A stretch of 64,000 nt of DNA from Amoebophrya sp. A120 (lineage: Eukaryota; Sar; Dinophyceae; Syndiniales; Amoebophryaceae). Below, piece after piece: positions 41,916-51,790 of the stretch. The notes beneath the pieces are model-generated. The model made no database searches. It was not told the DNA's origin and saw nothing but the letters and a program-made list of their open reading frames with translations. How positions within the stretch are numbered: the first letter of the stretch is position 1; each line of letters starts with the position of its first letter. The stretch is taken from assembly GCA_905178155.1 (NCBI GenBank), contig CAJINV010000003.1, positions 11,268,793 through 11,332,792 of the forward strand, written 5' to 3'. The translations under genes were made by a program, and so were the position numbers.

Positions 41916-42116
41916 ATGGAAATAGAGACGTCTGATCTTACACAACAAGGTGCGACGTCAGCGTCACCTGCGTTGTATATGATCTGGACGGGTAGTACAG
42001 ATATCACCTGGTCTGTTCCAAGGTTTTCGAAATGCGGGCTGCTCTCGTACTCGTTCAGGACTAAGAGTAGCATAATGCGCATTCCCATGAGAGGCATTCT
42101 TTTCAATTGCCTTTAG
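41916..42116 (+). CDS. ORF / first exon (unknown)
   Basis: ATG 41,916. The first ~52 codons look real (MEIETSDLTQQGATSASPAL; DITWSVPRFSKCGLLSYSF). From about 42,067 the DNA becomes a recurring element end (AATGCGCATTCCCATGAGAG, also near 30,785), so the true exon probably ends near AGTAGCA and the TAG at 42,114 is intronic. Family unknown. Confidence 0.45.
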   Translation: MEIETSDLTQQGATSASPALYMIWTGSTDITWSVPRFSKCGLLSYSFRTKSSIMRIPMRGILFNCL

Positions 42117-42177
42117 CAACAACATTATACTACAATACCCTTCTTTGCAGGAAGTAGATGTGTCGTGTCTATTCAAG

Positions 42178-42528
42178 TTATCTTCCAAAGCCACAAATAA
42201 CAGCAATATTATTCAGGCTGGAGGAAGCACCAAGACCTGGTAAAAATCTGAATTTATGCTTACTTCTTGCGAGAGATTCTTGCTTGTCCTGCTGCTGAAC
42301 TAAGGCTATAAGATTCGCCAAACCGTAAACAATACGCGAAACTACACAGTTCAAATTCTGCACCTGGACTGCTACGGCACACTCTAGATTAACCAAAGTA
42401 GCACAGCGAGCTGAAAGTTGAAGACACAGATAAAATGTCGGAGCAGCACCAGCCCCTGCCGACGTTGGAAGAGGCGCAGCGAGCGGCTGTGGCTGATCTT
42501 TTCGGAGATGACTTTCCCGAGACTCCAA
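42178..42528 (-). CDS. Minus-strand ORF, antisense to gene M 5' end
   Basis: 116 codons open from 42,528 to TAA 42,178. The stretch 42,410-42,264 reads like protein (RCATLVNLECAVAVQVQNLN, RIVYGLANLIALVQQQD) and is bounded by a good acceptor (AACTTTCAG at 42,411) and a good donor (AGAA^GTAAGC). That donor starts a possible 27-nt intron ending TTTTTACCAG, in frame either way. It overlaps the start of plus-strand gene M at 42,435, so the gene may begin at an exon further right. Function unknown. Confidence 0.45.
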   Translation of the reverse strand: MESRESHLRKDQPQPLAAPLPTSAGAGAAPTFYLCLQLSARCATLVNLECAVAVQVQNLNCVVSRIVYGLANLIALVQQQDKQESLARSKHKFRFLPGLGASSSLNNIAVICGFGR

Positions 42529-42958
42529 AAGAGGACAAAGTTGTAGTCGGCCAGGGTCTATCCACGATAAATATGTCTGGGTCTGGAAGCCTAATGCGCA
42601 GGGTTGTCATGCTTCTTCCGGATCACACAGATGGTCCGGGATGCACGCAAAAGCCTTGCAAGTTTTTTTCAGGTCGTTTGATGCCTGTCCTGCATGAGCA
42701 ACTCCCCCTTGAATTGCGTAAGTAGCAGGTAGGGACAAGTTGAAGTTTTGGTGTCTCTCATTCAGAGTCTGCATGACAAGTTCGCATCCTTGAACTTGCC
42801 CGTCCAGAACCCAGGCATATTTTTGCAATGCATAAGGTCCGAGTTCCTCGAGCAGCATTCCGAAGCGTGAAACGTCTCGATCACGATCGCGGTCTCCCAG
42901 AAGAGAAGGACCTCTCAAGTTGGCGGCCGATCAAGCGACCCCGAGTTTTGTACTCTGA
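42435..42958 (+). CDS. Gene M, SR-like tail, two exons
   Basis: ATG 42,435. Exon 1 (to 42,558) is acidic and helical (MSEQHQPLPTLEEAQRAAVA, LFGDDFPETPKEDK). The introner 42,559-42,835 carries TSD GGTC; removal gives exon 2 with a Ser tract and RSRSRSPRRE, ending TGA 42,956. RS dipeptides suggest an RNA-processing or nuclear-speckle protein; this is inference from composition. If splicing used AAG^GTC at the right edge, the downstream frame would change to one ending at 43,018 (SSWRPIKRPRVLYSEE), which is also protein-like, so the C-terminus is uncertain. Confidence 0.6.
42559..42835. mobile_element. Introner, 277 bp (TSD GGTC)
   Basis: Left TATCCACGATAAATATGTCT then GGGTCTGG; right CCAGAACCCAGGCATATTTT then TGCAATGCATA. 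GGTC at 42,555-42,558 and 42,836-42,839. Confidence 0.8.
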
Positions 42959-43073
42959 GGAAAAATCCACCCGCCTCATACTCAGACGACCCAGAACCTC
43001 TGATAGAGTGCTAATTTGATTTGGTCACGGAGCGCAATCATCTTGTAAGAGGGCTGTGCCTGAGCCTGAGATC

Positions 43074-43469
43074 ATGTCCGCCGCGTTGATTTCTGGCGCT
43101 GCGGTTGGGCGCGCAGGGCCGCAGGCACCTGCAATGCGAAGCAGCTGCCTAAGAAACTTCGCCTCGCTCTCTCGTCTACTCTCGTCTACTGCATATGCCT
43201 CCAGCGGTCACGAAGCGTCCGCCCGCGCTAGATACCACTGCCAAGACTGAGGGCAAGATGGGGAGGGGCGGGATTTACCGTTTTCATACGTTGATGGCTC
43301 TTTAGCTGTACCAGCTCAGCACCAGCAAGGTGGGGCCTCTCCGCAACGTAGTGCCCCCGCGTCTCCGAAACTATCCAGCGGTGCTGCGTCTCCGAAAGCA
43401 GTATTATCTCCTGCACTCATGTTGTTTGGGCGTTCATCAACATTTAAATTTATATTTCTGGTTAATTGA
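43074..43469 (+). CDS. ORF with in-frame TGA; possible organelle import
   Basis: ATG 43,074 opens a frame with an Ala/Ser/Arg-rich, almost acid-free start (MSAALISGAAVGRAG, SSCLRNFASLSRLLSST) typical of mitochondrial targeting peptides. After 58 codons comes TGA at 43,248, then the same frame is open for 72 codons (DLPFSYVDGSLAVPAQHQQG; SPQRSAPASPKLSSG) to TGA 43,467. The two parts share one frame exactly. A mutation, a small intron or read-through are all possible. Another overlapping frame (PPALDTTAKTEGKMGRGG) offers an alternative exon, so splicing near 43,200-43,250 may switch frames. Confidence 0.45.
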
Positions 43470-43870
43470 TTCGTGACCAGCCGAGTTCTCGCTACAGCTT
43501 AGGGCCAAGTAGAGTGACAGGCTTTTGTTTCTTGAAGGGCATGCGTTGTTCTTGCGGATTTCTATTTTTCTGCTTGAATGAAGATGGACAAGTGCGAACG
43601 ACATAGAGCGAAACGAGCACCGCCCCTGGTTGCCTGTGATGTTCATCATCTAATTTTGTTCACAGAGGCTACGGCAACCATGCCCACGAGGGGGCGGGGG
43701 GAAAGCACTACTACTTTATTGCTTTAGTAACTCTAACTTTGCAATGTTGCTCGAGAAGAAGACCCGGATTACATATTTGCAACGCATAACTGCTTTCGTC
43801 GAAGCGCCCAAGCGTCAGCGGGTCCTCGCCCAAACTTCCCTTTGGTCAGGTATCAACTGTCATCATCGAA

Positions 43871-44090
43871 ATGCTGTTAACAGACGCGCGGCGCCAGTCT
43901 CTTCCACTGATTCTTGTTGTACTTAGTATTCTTGCAACCAAGTCCGTCGCCATCTTCGCGCAAAGCCAACTGATTCCAGGGCAGGCACAGGAGCGCTTCT
44001 CAGATTGTGAAATCACAACGCGACTAAAAAAACAGGTGGAGAACAGTGAGCAGTTGAATGAAGAAATTCGTGATGTTATCCTGCAGAAAA
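43871..44090 (+). CDS. Secreted protein, first exon (unknown)
   Basis: ATG 43,871; exon ends at a near-consensus donor (CAGAAAA^GTAAGT, GT at 44,091). It encodes a signal peptide (SLPLILVVLSILATKSVAIF, cut near FAQ), then a soluble helical segment (RLKKQVENSEQLNEEIRDVI). The intron that follows contains MITE copy 5 at 44,147-44,870; the acceptor and next exon were not found. Just upstream, an introner right end (CATATTTGCAACGCATA) stops at 43,788, and a short open stretch (VEAPKRQRVLAQTSLWSG, 43,789-43,848) may be an exon of this or another gene. Confidence 0.65.
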
Positions 44091-44146
44091 GTAAGTACAC
44101 CCATTTGCATTCCCATACTGGAAGAATACAAATACTACATTTGTAT

Positions 44147-44870
44147 GTAGTGAGGTCACCGAACGGTTCTAACCAGGGAGTTTTTTTGGCAGCCAGACAG
44201 CAAAACGGCCGTCAGTTTTCAAGCGGGCGGAAGCGTTTTTTGACAAAAAAGATTCTCAATTATCAAGCGGGCAGAGCGTTGCTGGCAAACAAGCCCGGTC
44301 GAAAACTATCGACTCGCACTTGATAAAACGACGCAGGGGAGCCGGCAAAAGGGGCGCCCTTCTGAGGCGCCCACCGCCTTGGTTTCTGCCGATTTGGGGA
44401 GCCCAAAAAGGGGCGCGCAAAAAACGCGCCCAAAATCAGAACAGCGAAACAGCATGGCACGGCCGCGATTTCCGAGCATTTTGGGCGGCCGCGAAAGCGG
44501 CCGCCTTTTCGCAGGTTTTAGAACCGGGGAAGCTTTGCAAAAAGCGCCGGCGGGAAAAATAAAAACGCGAAAAATAAAAAGCGCCCCAGACGCGCAAAGC
44601 CAATCCGCATGCTATGGGCCCGGTTTTTCTTCGCTTTTTGGGCGCCCCCCTTGGCACCCGGATCGGCCCCATAGCATCGGGGCTGGCTTTCGGAAAGGAA
44701 TTTTGGAAATGTGCCAAAATTTGTGACGTTTCCCAAGTGGCCGCCATACCGTGCGGCATAACGTTACTCACGGCGGTATGGCGAGCCCAGAAATAGCAAA
44801 GCCGCGGCCAAGGCGGCGGCCGGCAAAAAAACGCCCACGACCTCACTACCCCCGCCCCGGCGGCTATATT
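44147..44870. mobile_element. MITE copy 5 (about 724 bp), within an intron
   Basis: GTAGTGAGGTC at 44,147-44,157 and exact inverted GACCTCACTAC at 44,839-44,849, then the GCCCCGGCGGCTATATTT tail. Very similar to copy 2 along the whole length. It sits about 55 bp after a canonical donor, so it was probably tolerated as intronic sequence. Confidence 0.85.
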
Positions 44871-45872
44871 TCGTATTGCTGTTTTTCTGTTCCAAAAAAC
44901 TTTGATGTCATATTGTTGCTCCGCCCCCGGTGGGGCGAACACCTACCATGCAAAAGAAATGCTTAGACAAGAAAAATCCAGTGTAGCACGTTAAACATCG
45001 AGCATCCGCCCCCTCCCGCGGGATCGCGAGGGAAGCTGTTGGCTTGTACGGGTTTCACCTTCCAGCTGGCCGCCCCGCATCCGCAAGCCTGGCTGCTAGC
45101 GTGCCCAGATTCGAGGTTCTTCCGGGTGCTAAAAAAAACCAAAGCGGCTCTCCCGCTTCAAAAACGCTGCCGCGCTGCTGCTGTGCAGTTAAGTCGTCCC
45201 ATGAGCAACTACCTCGGCGACGCGTTTCCAAACGAAGCCAGCCACACGCCCGACCAGATTGCAGGAGGCGGCGAGGGGCCCCCCTAGAGGGCTACCTGAA
45301 GTAAGTGCTTTCTTTGATCTTTGAAGTCGGCCACTTGCACTTCTCCGCGGGGGAAGGAGCGCCCGGGGGTGGCGCTTTTAGGGGTTGGCTTTTTTTGCAA
45401 AAACGGAATCCCCTGCCGTGAGGCTTCCCCCGATAAGACGGCTGCTGCTCACTGGATGCGGAAAGACCTCTCCGCAGCGTGCTGGAAATATGGTCGCCCG
45501 ATATTTTTTCCCGGGAAAATGACAAAAAACCGAAGCTAAAACAGGCGGAACGGGCGGTAAAACGGCACCAACCGAGGAACGCCGCCAGCTGGCTGAAACA
45601 CACGCAGGCCAATTGGCACTTGGCTTGCGTGGGTTTCAGAGAGCAATTGAATTGGAATTGCTCTCCCCGCGACCCCCGGCAGGGGGGTGCGTCTTGCTGT
45701 AACACAGCAAGACTTTCCTGTTCTAAACGGGCGAAATGGACGAGAGTACTGGCGAAAAAATGATATCTCAATGAGGGGCACCAAGAGGACTGAAGATCCT
45801 CAACGGACAGAGCCCGCCTTTTTATTTTCCCAAACAAGAATTGCGACCGACGCAAATACTTTCTAATATCGT
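44871..45872. other. No supported gene
   Basis: About 1 kb between the MITE and the 45.9-kb exon. Open frames on both strands are short and unconvincing. Near 45,590-45,665 there is a short imperfect inverted pair (GCCAATTGGC, and CAATTGAATTGGAATTGC). The region may belong to the large intron of the secreted-protein gene. Confidence 0.4.
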
Positions 45873-46034
45873 ATGGGTGCGCTTTTCTGTGCGATAGACA
45901 TTGGGGGCAGTGAAAGCGTGAAACCTAACATGGAGGCGAACGAGGAAAGCAAGCCAGCCGAAATCGTTATGGAAGTGAGAAGTACCGTGGGAAATTTCAA
46001 TTTTCCAAATGGAAAAGATTTGCGGTCGCATTGA
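45873..46034 (+). CDS. Small ORF, possibly acylated (unknown), 53 aa
   Basis: ATG 45,873 (a TAA lies just upstream, so this is a real start or nothing) to TGA 46,032. MGALFCAIDIGGSESVK fits an N-myristoylation start with a nearby Cys for palmitoylation. The rest is acidic then neutral (EANEESKPAEIVMEVRS, NFPNGKDLRSH). It may be a first exon. Function unknown. Confidence 0.45.
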   Translation: MGALFCAIDIGGSESVKPNMEANEESKPAEIVMEVRSTVGNFNFPNGKDLRSH

Positions 46035-46549
46035 GTATATCTACTTAACACTACCAGTTTGAGCCCGCCACTGTTTCTGAGCGGCACATGGCATCAATAC
46101 TCTTAATTTCCCATGGACATCAAGAACATGTCTAGACTCAATTTGTCATGCTGCTTAGCGCAACGACAGAAAAATTTCTAACTACTACCTGGCACTTCCA
46201 TAATCGTTCCCGTCCCAGTTGTAGAAGAAGTGGAGCCGCCACACAAATACTGTTGCTTCAACTCTCTGTATCGCAAGAAAATAAAAAAATGCTTCACTGT
46301 AATAAACTTGTAATGCAGAAAATGTATCTGAGAAGTGAAGTAAAGTGTTTGTATTTTTGCTACTACACGTGTAGAGCAAGAGCGAGCTTGTGATGCAAAA
46401 CTCGCAAAATCCTTACAGTAAATGCGAAGTGCTTTTTTCTTACGATACTCTGTATCCCGACCAACAGTCTGCGTCAGCACTCAGCTGCTTTGATTGGCTA
46501 ACGAAGTCATGAATGCGTGTTAAATAAACATTTTGTTCTGCTTGTTAAA

Positions 46550-46819
46550 ATGGAATTTCACTGGCTGACTGGCACTGGGGTTTTTAGCAAGCAGGGGATA
46601 CTACTTGTTGCACAATCCAATCTGAAAAACAAATTGATAAACTCACGATTGCTTATGTTATGCTCCTCTGGTTCTGTGTTGCATGACCTGCATGCACAGC
46701 ATTTTTGGATCAAGGAAGATCAAACTCCTGGAGCAGCTTCTTTCCTGGATACTTCAGAAGATGGTGGCGAAGTGAAGAAATTGATCTTCAAGTACCGAAG
46801 AAAAGATGTACCCTATTAA
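46550..46819 (+). CDS. ORF / terminal exon (unknown)
   Basis: ATG 46,550 to TAA 46,817. The first ~20 codons overlap a likely introner right end (GGGGTTTTTAGCAAGCAGGG then GATA at about 46,580-46,602). The remainder reads as protein: LLVAQSNLKNKLINSRLLML, then KEDQTPGAASFLDTSEDGGE and KKLIFKYRRKDVPY. Probably a last exon beginning near 46,603. Confidence 0.45.
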   Translation: MEFHWLTGTGVFSKQGILLVAQSNLKNKLINSRLLMLCSSGSVLHDLHAQHFWIKEDQTPGAASFLDTSEDGGEVKKLIFKYRRKDVPY

Positions 46820-47795
46820 ACATCTGTGTCCCCTGCCTCCGGAACGAGACTGCAACGGATGCCAATGCTTCGTATATGTATCCCCAGTTCTTTCCCATTC
46901 TGATTGTCATGCAATTAGTGCAAACCACTAACCAGAAGCACAACAAGCGCAGTCGTCCCACCATCTACTTATATCTATTCTGTGGATTTGTGCAGACGGC
47001 CCATGAATTTGTGTTGCGGAGCGACTTTGGATAGGCCAGGAAATTTGACACCGTGTAAAAATTCTGTAGCATGTTGCTCTACGCGCCAAAAGTGAATTTT
47101 CAGGCCAGAAAACATGCCCATCCGCGCACCTCTAGGCGGAATCTTCCCGTAGCTTGTGGCGCACAACTACATGCTGTTCGCTTTTTGCTGTATGGGGAAG
47201 CAATTTGGATTTGATGCAAGGAGAAGCACAAAAAGGCAAGAGAGTACATTGACATGTTACTCGTCTGGGGTCGGGGCACATTGCAATATGATACGCCGGG
47301 TGGCCTCTTTGGCAAGTCGACGCTACTGCACCCATAAACGTGCCACAAGACTCAGGGTAAGTATCTGTTGTTATTGCCGCCCAGCACGCGGCGCATGTTG
47401 ATGATCTTACCCTCCTCTCACTACTGAATTCTTGTTCCTCTGAGCGAGTAAAAGTCGCGCTGTTATTTTATCGCAATATTTATTTACAACGATGAAAAAC
47501 GTATTCGCTTTCAAAAATCAAATTTTTTTTTGCCCCCCTTGAGGGTGGGTCCAGATAGGACCCCGTCGGTGGCCTCGTTGAACTGGAAGGCGTCGGGCAG
47601 GTGAGTCGCGGGACATTTTTTCGTTACCTGAATTACTGGAGTATGTTGATGATGTCACTTGAGTAGTCTTATTATCTAGCTAGCTTGTCGCGGTGATAGG
47701 TAGTGTAAATTTGAGCTCGCATTTGAAGACGTTTTTTTGCATAGTTCATTGTTGCCGGCGCCGACGCCCCGGAGCTGCGTATCGTCGTGAGTGGC

Positions 47796-48062
47796 ATGCT
47801 GGGCACCACTCCAAACGCCAAGCCCCGCAACAGAAATGAAGAAGGACAAACTCTGGCAGAAGATAGCTGCGGCCTGAGAACGGTGGAGACTAGTGGCAGC
47901 TGGCGCTCATACAAAAAAGCGACGCTCTTTCACCTGCCTCGGGTTGTTGCGGTGTGTCCGCCCAATTTTGAGCACTTTTGGTCTGGGCCCAGGAAAACAG
48001 TGGAACCGGCTCGGGCACGTGCCAAAGACTTGAAAAAGCTGCAAGGCCACGGCCGGCCTTGA
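47796..48062 (+). CDS. ORF inside the inverted-repeat structure (unknown)
   Basis: ATG 47,796 to TGA 48,060. The first ~45 codons are protein-like (MLGTTPNAKPRNRNEEGQTL, GLRTVETSGSWRSYKKA); the remainder enters GC-rich sequence and may be intronic. No family recognised. Confidence 0.35.
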   Translation: MLGTTPNAKPRNRNEEGQTLAEDSCGLRTVETSGSWRSYKKATLFHLPRVVAVCPPNFEHFWSGPRKTVEPARARAKDLKKLQGHGRP

Positions 48063-49635
48063 TTTGCGCGCATTTTTTGGTGCAAAACACCCATACGGCC
48101 GGGGCGCTTCATAGAGGCCCGCTTCTGAGACGAAAGCGGCCGGCCGCTAAGTTGGCCGCTATGTCGGCCGGCTAGAGTTCGCCCCTCGCGGCCCACCACA
48201 GCGCAGGGCCTTTTTTGGAAAATCTGGCGCCAAATTTCCAAGCCCCACGCGGCTTTGGCCCATCACGCATGGCCGAAGAATGTGCCCGGGTCCGCCAGAC
48301 AATTTTTGCCCGTGCGGATTTGCCAGAGATGGCGCGGCGAAGGGGGGGCGCGGGAAGACCCCCCTACTAGGCGCAGGGGCTTTCCTCATTTGGGGTTCTG
48401 GCGCCCCAAAATAAAAGACGCGACAGAGTGGCGCTCTCGCGGGCGCGCGAGCGGATAGTTTTTCTTATCACCTGTGGCGGCAGTGTTGGCATGCTTTCAC
48501 ACTTGCCACAACGCGCCGCACCCACCCAAAAAGCGGTAGCGCGGCCGTTGCCCCGCCTGGGAAAACGGGGAAAAGCGTCTGCGACCGTTCCTCTCCCCGG
48601 CCCGCCATGTAAGTCGGGAGCCCCACCAAATGAAATGGGCGCAAGCTTGGCCAAACAGACTGCGAAGCCGACGGGGCCCGCTGCATGCTTTGGGCAACCG
48701 CGGGCGATGCGCTTTTCCGCAAGGCGTTCGCCTCTAGCAATGGTTGCTCCGAGTAGAGGCCGCATTCGCTCGCCCCTCGGCGGGCAGGTCCGACTGGGAG
48801 ATGCGCAGTTCCGGGTCGGGCGCGCATGGGCTAGTGGTGGCGCCGTTTTTTTGCATGCGCCAGAGGGGCAGCCGGCACGCCAACAAGTGCCGCAAGCGGT
48901 CGCAAGTCGCTCAAGGCCTGCGGCCTTTCACTGGGGGGGAAATAAGTCGCAAGCGCTTGTGGGGTGGGCTGGCTCGCGCGGCCAACCCCCTGGCAGCCAC
49001 GAAGGCGACACGCAGGCCTTTCAAATACGAGGACAGACATGACCGCGATGTGGGCTGCCAAACCGCCGAGATGCCGGGCCAAAGCATTTACCACTTAGGC
49101 GGCATCTTTTCTCTAGGCTCGGGCGCAGAGCTGTTGGGTCCGTGGCAATGATTATTTCGGCCTCCCGGGAGCCCGAATAATCCTCGCTCAAGGCGTGCCC
49201 TTGACCCTCCTTTATGCCCCCCCCTTGAATACCTTTTTTTGGCACCCAAAAATCGCGAATACCTTTTTTACAGGAGCGGAAAAAGGTATTCACTCGATTT
49301 TTATGCCCCTTCCTATTATGTGCGGCCAAAGCCCTTCAGATGACCGACGCAAATGGTCACGGTTTTGGTCCTTCTGATGGTCAAGGTTTGGCCATGTCGA
49401 CTCAGGTTATCAAAATTCTGCAAAACTCTTTTCCTGGTACAAAGATAGCGAGCATCGCCCGAATGCGGTGGCTCGGCGCGCAGATGGTAGTAGGGTGGTT
49501 TCCAAAAAATTCCGGGCTTCTGCTGGCGTGCTTGCATGAGCTGGCCGCTATCCGGGACAAAAAACACACCCACAGTGGGAATTCACGTCGCAGCCTTGTG
49601 CATGGGCATTAGCGTCGCAGCTTGAGCATGGCAAA
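48063..49635. other. GC-rich non-coding stretch
   Basis: Long GC-driven open frames on both strands (for example 48,428-49,042), none protein-like. Near 49,205-49,285 the motif AATACCTTTTTT recurs (49,227, 49,259) with an inverted relative, AAAAAGGTATTC, at 49,281. Confidence 0.4.
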
Positions 49636-50262
49636 TTGAGTGGATGCGTCATGCAAGGTAGGGAGTTTGTCACGCAATATAGAGGATTTGCAATGCAGGA
49701 AATGCGACGCGGTCGCGATTTTGTCACGCAAGGCTTCATATTTTGGCAATTGCAACGCAGCCACATTGTGGGTTCGTTTTTCCATACGATAGGAGATCCA
49801 CAGTCTGGCGACGACGTGCAGCTGCTGGCCGTCCACCCCGAAGAGGTCGACCCCGAGATGTTTCCACCTAACGAGGACGTCGAGCCGCCGGGGATCGACG
49901 GTCTTTATGCTGCTCCGCCCGACACGGCTACGACGGTCCGGAGAACCCATTTGCAGCAAACGCAGGAATGGATGAGGACGAGCAAGGGAATGACCACGCG
50001 GAGAACCATGGGAGTGGCAAGCTGTCCGGCCTGCAGATATGCACTGAAAAACGTCACCCCTGTTGACCGAATTTGTATTGCTGATTTCGTGGCATGGCGC
50101 AGATTGCCCTGCTGGATTTGTCATGCATGCCGGGGAGCTGCGACTCCCTATCGTCCTGGGCTAAAAATGGTCCCTGCGTTACAGGCTGCACATATCGCGC
50201 GTGACAAGTTTTTTGGTATATCTAACTGCGCAAAAGTGCCGCGGTCTTGCGAAGATTTGTAA
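49636..50262 (+). CDS. ORF containing a probable exon (unknown)
   Basis: A 208-codon frame (GTG-type start, so not a true start). Codons around 49,795-50,030 look real: GDDVQLLAVHPEEVDPEMF, PPNEDVEPPGIDGLYAAPP. At CTGCAG^ATATGCACTG (50,035) an introner left end begins, and the rest of the frame is probably intronic. An alternative frame over 49,900-50,034 (DEDEQGNDHAENHGSGK) is also protein-like, so a frame change is possible. The first 150 bp contain three GTCACGCAA motifs. Confidence 0.35.
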   Translation: MSGCVMQGREFVTQYRGFAMQEMRRGRDFVTQGFIFWQLQRSHIVGSFFHTIGDPQSGDDVQLLAVHPEEVDPEMFPPNEDVEPPGIDGLYAAPPDTATTVRRTHLQQTQEWMRTSKGMTTRRTMGVASCPACRYALKNVTPVDRICIADFVAWRRLPCWICHACRGAATPYRPGLKMVPALQAAHIARDKFFGISNCAKVPRSCEDL

Positions 50263-50324
50263 TGCAGTTTCGGCTCGGTGTGTGAATTTGTCACGCATAA
50301 CTACGACGAAAGAGCAATACAAGT

Positions 50325-50650
50325 TTGGCAGGGGGTGATTCGTTTTTCATGGGATGGCGAAGGATCCGGAACGTACAGCGGTGTCTCTTGAATATTTCGA
50401 AGGAGTGGGGCACATTCTCGGGGAGCCTATCCATTGCAAAAGTATCACATCAACATAAATTGCAGCAATGCATCTACAGATCCGCTGTCCTAACGTACTA
50501 CGCATCACAAATCCCGGCTGTCTCCTTGAAAAATTTATTGTCACACAATTTATAACAGTGCGATACTTTTGCAAAGCATAGAGCCTCTACGCCGCCAATT
50601 TCTCCCTTGACAAGCTGCACCTCGCGACGACATTCGACGCCGAATATTGA
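50325..50650 (+). CDS. Two-exon coding segment (unknown)
   Basis: Removing the 153-bp introner plus one GAGCC joins RRIRNVQRCLLNISKEWGTF through SGS to LYAANFSLDKLHLATTFDA and a TGA at 50,648. A second frame over the first part (MAKDPERTAVSLEYFEGV) would end soon after the junction; I prefer the first because it stays open on both sides. Start not identified. Function unknown. Confidence 0.5.
50428..50580. mobile_element. Introner, 153 bp (TSD GAGCC)
   Basis: TATCCATTGCAAAAGTATCA at the left, inverted TGCGATACTTTTGCAAAGCA at the right; GAGCC at 50,423-50,427 and 50,581-50,585. The smallest clear member, and a close relative of the 1.65-kb element at 10 kb by its end motif. Confidence 0.85.
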
Positions 50651-51238
50651 GTCCCGAAGAGATGGCGGGCGTTTCACCGGAACCAGTGGGAGAACTGTTG
50701 TCGAGTCTGGGCGTGGTCGATCACTAGCCGCGGCGCTTCGGACTGGTGCCCAGACCGGATGGCATTGTTGGGAGGCTCCTGTCGCTGATGAGCGTCTACC
50801 TGCTGCCGACATCTGTCACAAAACGTCTCAAATGCTATCTACTTTACACTAGCTATCACCGCGACAAGCTACATACTTTCATTCGCATTCTCATTCATCA
50901 CTATCAGACTACATCTCAAAAAAAAGGAATTGATAGGTCGGAGAATCCGGAGCCGCTTGTGGGGCCGCTGAGCCAGGAGACGCGGATGAGGACAATCGGG
51001 CCGGATGCTGCAAGGGGGCTTCAAAAAAATTTGAATTTTGAAAGCGAATACGTTTTTCACCCTTGTATTATTTGCGATGAGTTTATGTATCTATAAATCT
51101 TGTGTCTCAAACATTGTTACTCCAGCTTTTCTTCTCATCCGACTCCGACAACATCATCGATGCCTAAAAATTAGAATTGTCGATAGAATCTGCAGAAGCA
51201 GAAACTAGCTGGGCGATAGAATTCTTGAGACACCGAGG

Positions 51239-51790
51239 ATGATGTTGTGTCAAAAAGAATTGAAACACGAACACGACAGGCGATTCCACTTGCCGGTGTG
51301 GGTTGTCGGCACGGACGCAGAAGGCTATCAAGTGCCAATATATCTGGGTCTGAAGCGTGGCAAATGGTTGTGATGCTCTTTTTCTTTTGCATGACGACCG
51401 AGAAGGTTTTGAGTGCTACGCGCTGTCTCCTGACATCATAACATACAAGTGTCAAGAACGCTCCTCGAACTCCTCGTCAGTCCTCGATGCTGATCTCGCC
51501 TAAGTAGTAAGAAATGTCGTAAGTCTCCAAGTATATGTACTATAGAGAAAACCCATAGCGGGTGGCTTTTGCAGTTCAACATGCAATGCAGATCTTTGCT
51601 GCAACCACAACAAGCAAAAGGAAAAGCATCGCTTCCGGACCCAGACATATTTGCAGCGTATAAAGGCAACGAGGAGATCAAGGTCCACGAGACGCTTCAC
51701 ATATCGTGTATCCTCCTAAAAAAAAACGTCCCCACCAGCGAAATGCGAACTTTGCAACAGCTATCAACAAGGTTTTGCTGTCGGGCGTGA
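51239..51790 (+). CDS. Gene Q, two exons (unknown), 69 aa
   Basis: ATG 51,239. Exon 1 to 51,325, exon 2 51,668-51,790 (TGA). Removing the introner with one AAGGC gives an unbroken frame: KELKHEHDRRFHLPVWVVGT then DAEGNEEIKVHETLHISCIL. Near 51,757 (CAG^C TATCAACAAGG) another introner may start; its right end could be the GGGGACGTTTTTGCGCGGGA at about 51,990. If so, the last 10 residues are intronic and the gene continues (STELQESLMKDMAGKSPPR at 52,016). Probably a small soluble protein; family not recognised. Confidence 0.6.
51326..51662. mobile_element. Introner, 337 bp (TSD AAGGC)
   Basis: Left TATCAAGTGCCAATATATCT then GGGTCTG; right GGACCCAGACATATTTGCAG. AAGGC at 51,321-51,325 and 51,663-51,667. 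Removal is in frame in gene Q. Confidence 0.85.

Larger units (their letters stand above)
47491..51061. repeat. Long-range inverted repeats, outer and inner arms
   Basis: The outer arms at 47,491-47,538 and 51,013-51,061 are inverted complements (GAAAAACGTATTCGCTTTCA then AAATTTTTTT). The inner arms at about 47,678-47,743 and 50,818-50,873 are too (TAGCTTGTCGCGGTGATAG, GCATTTGA, GACGTTTT). The interior has exon-like stretches and short introners, so this is either a very large insertion or two related segments in opposite orientation. No transposase seen. Confidence 0.65.
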
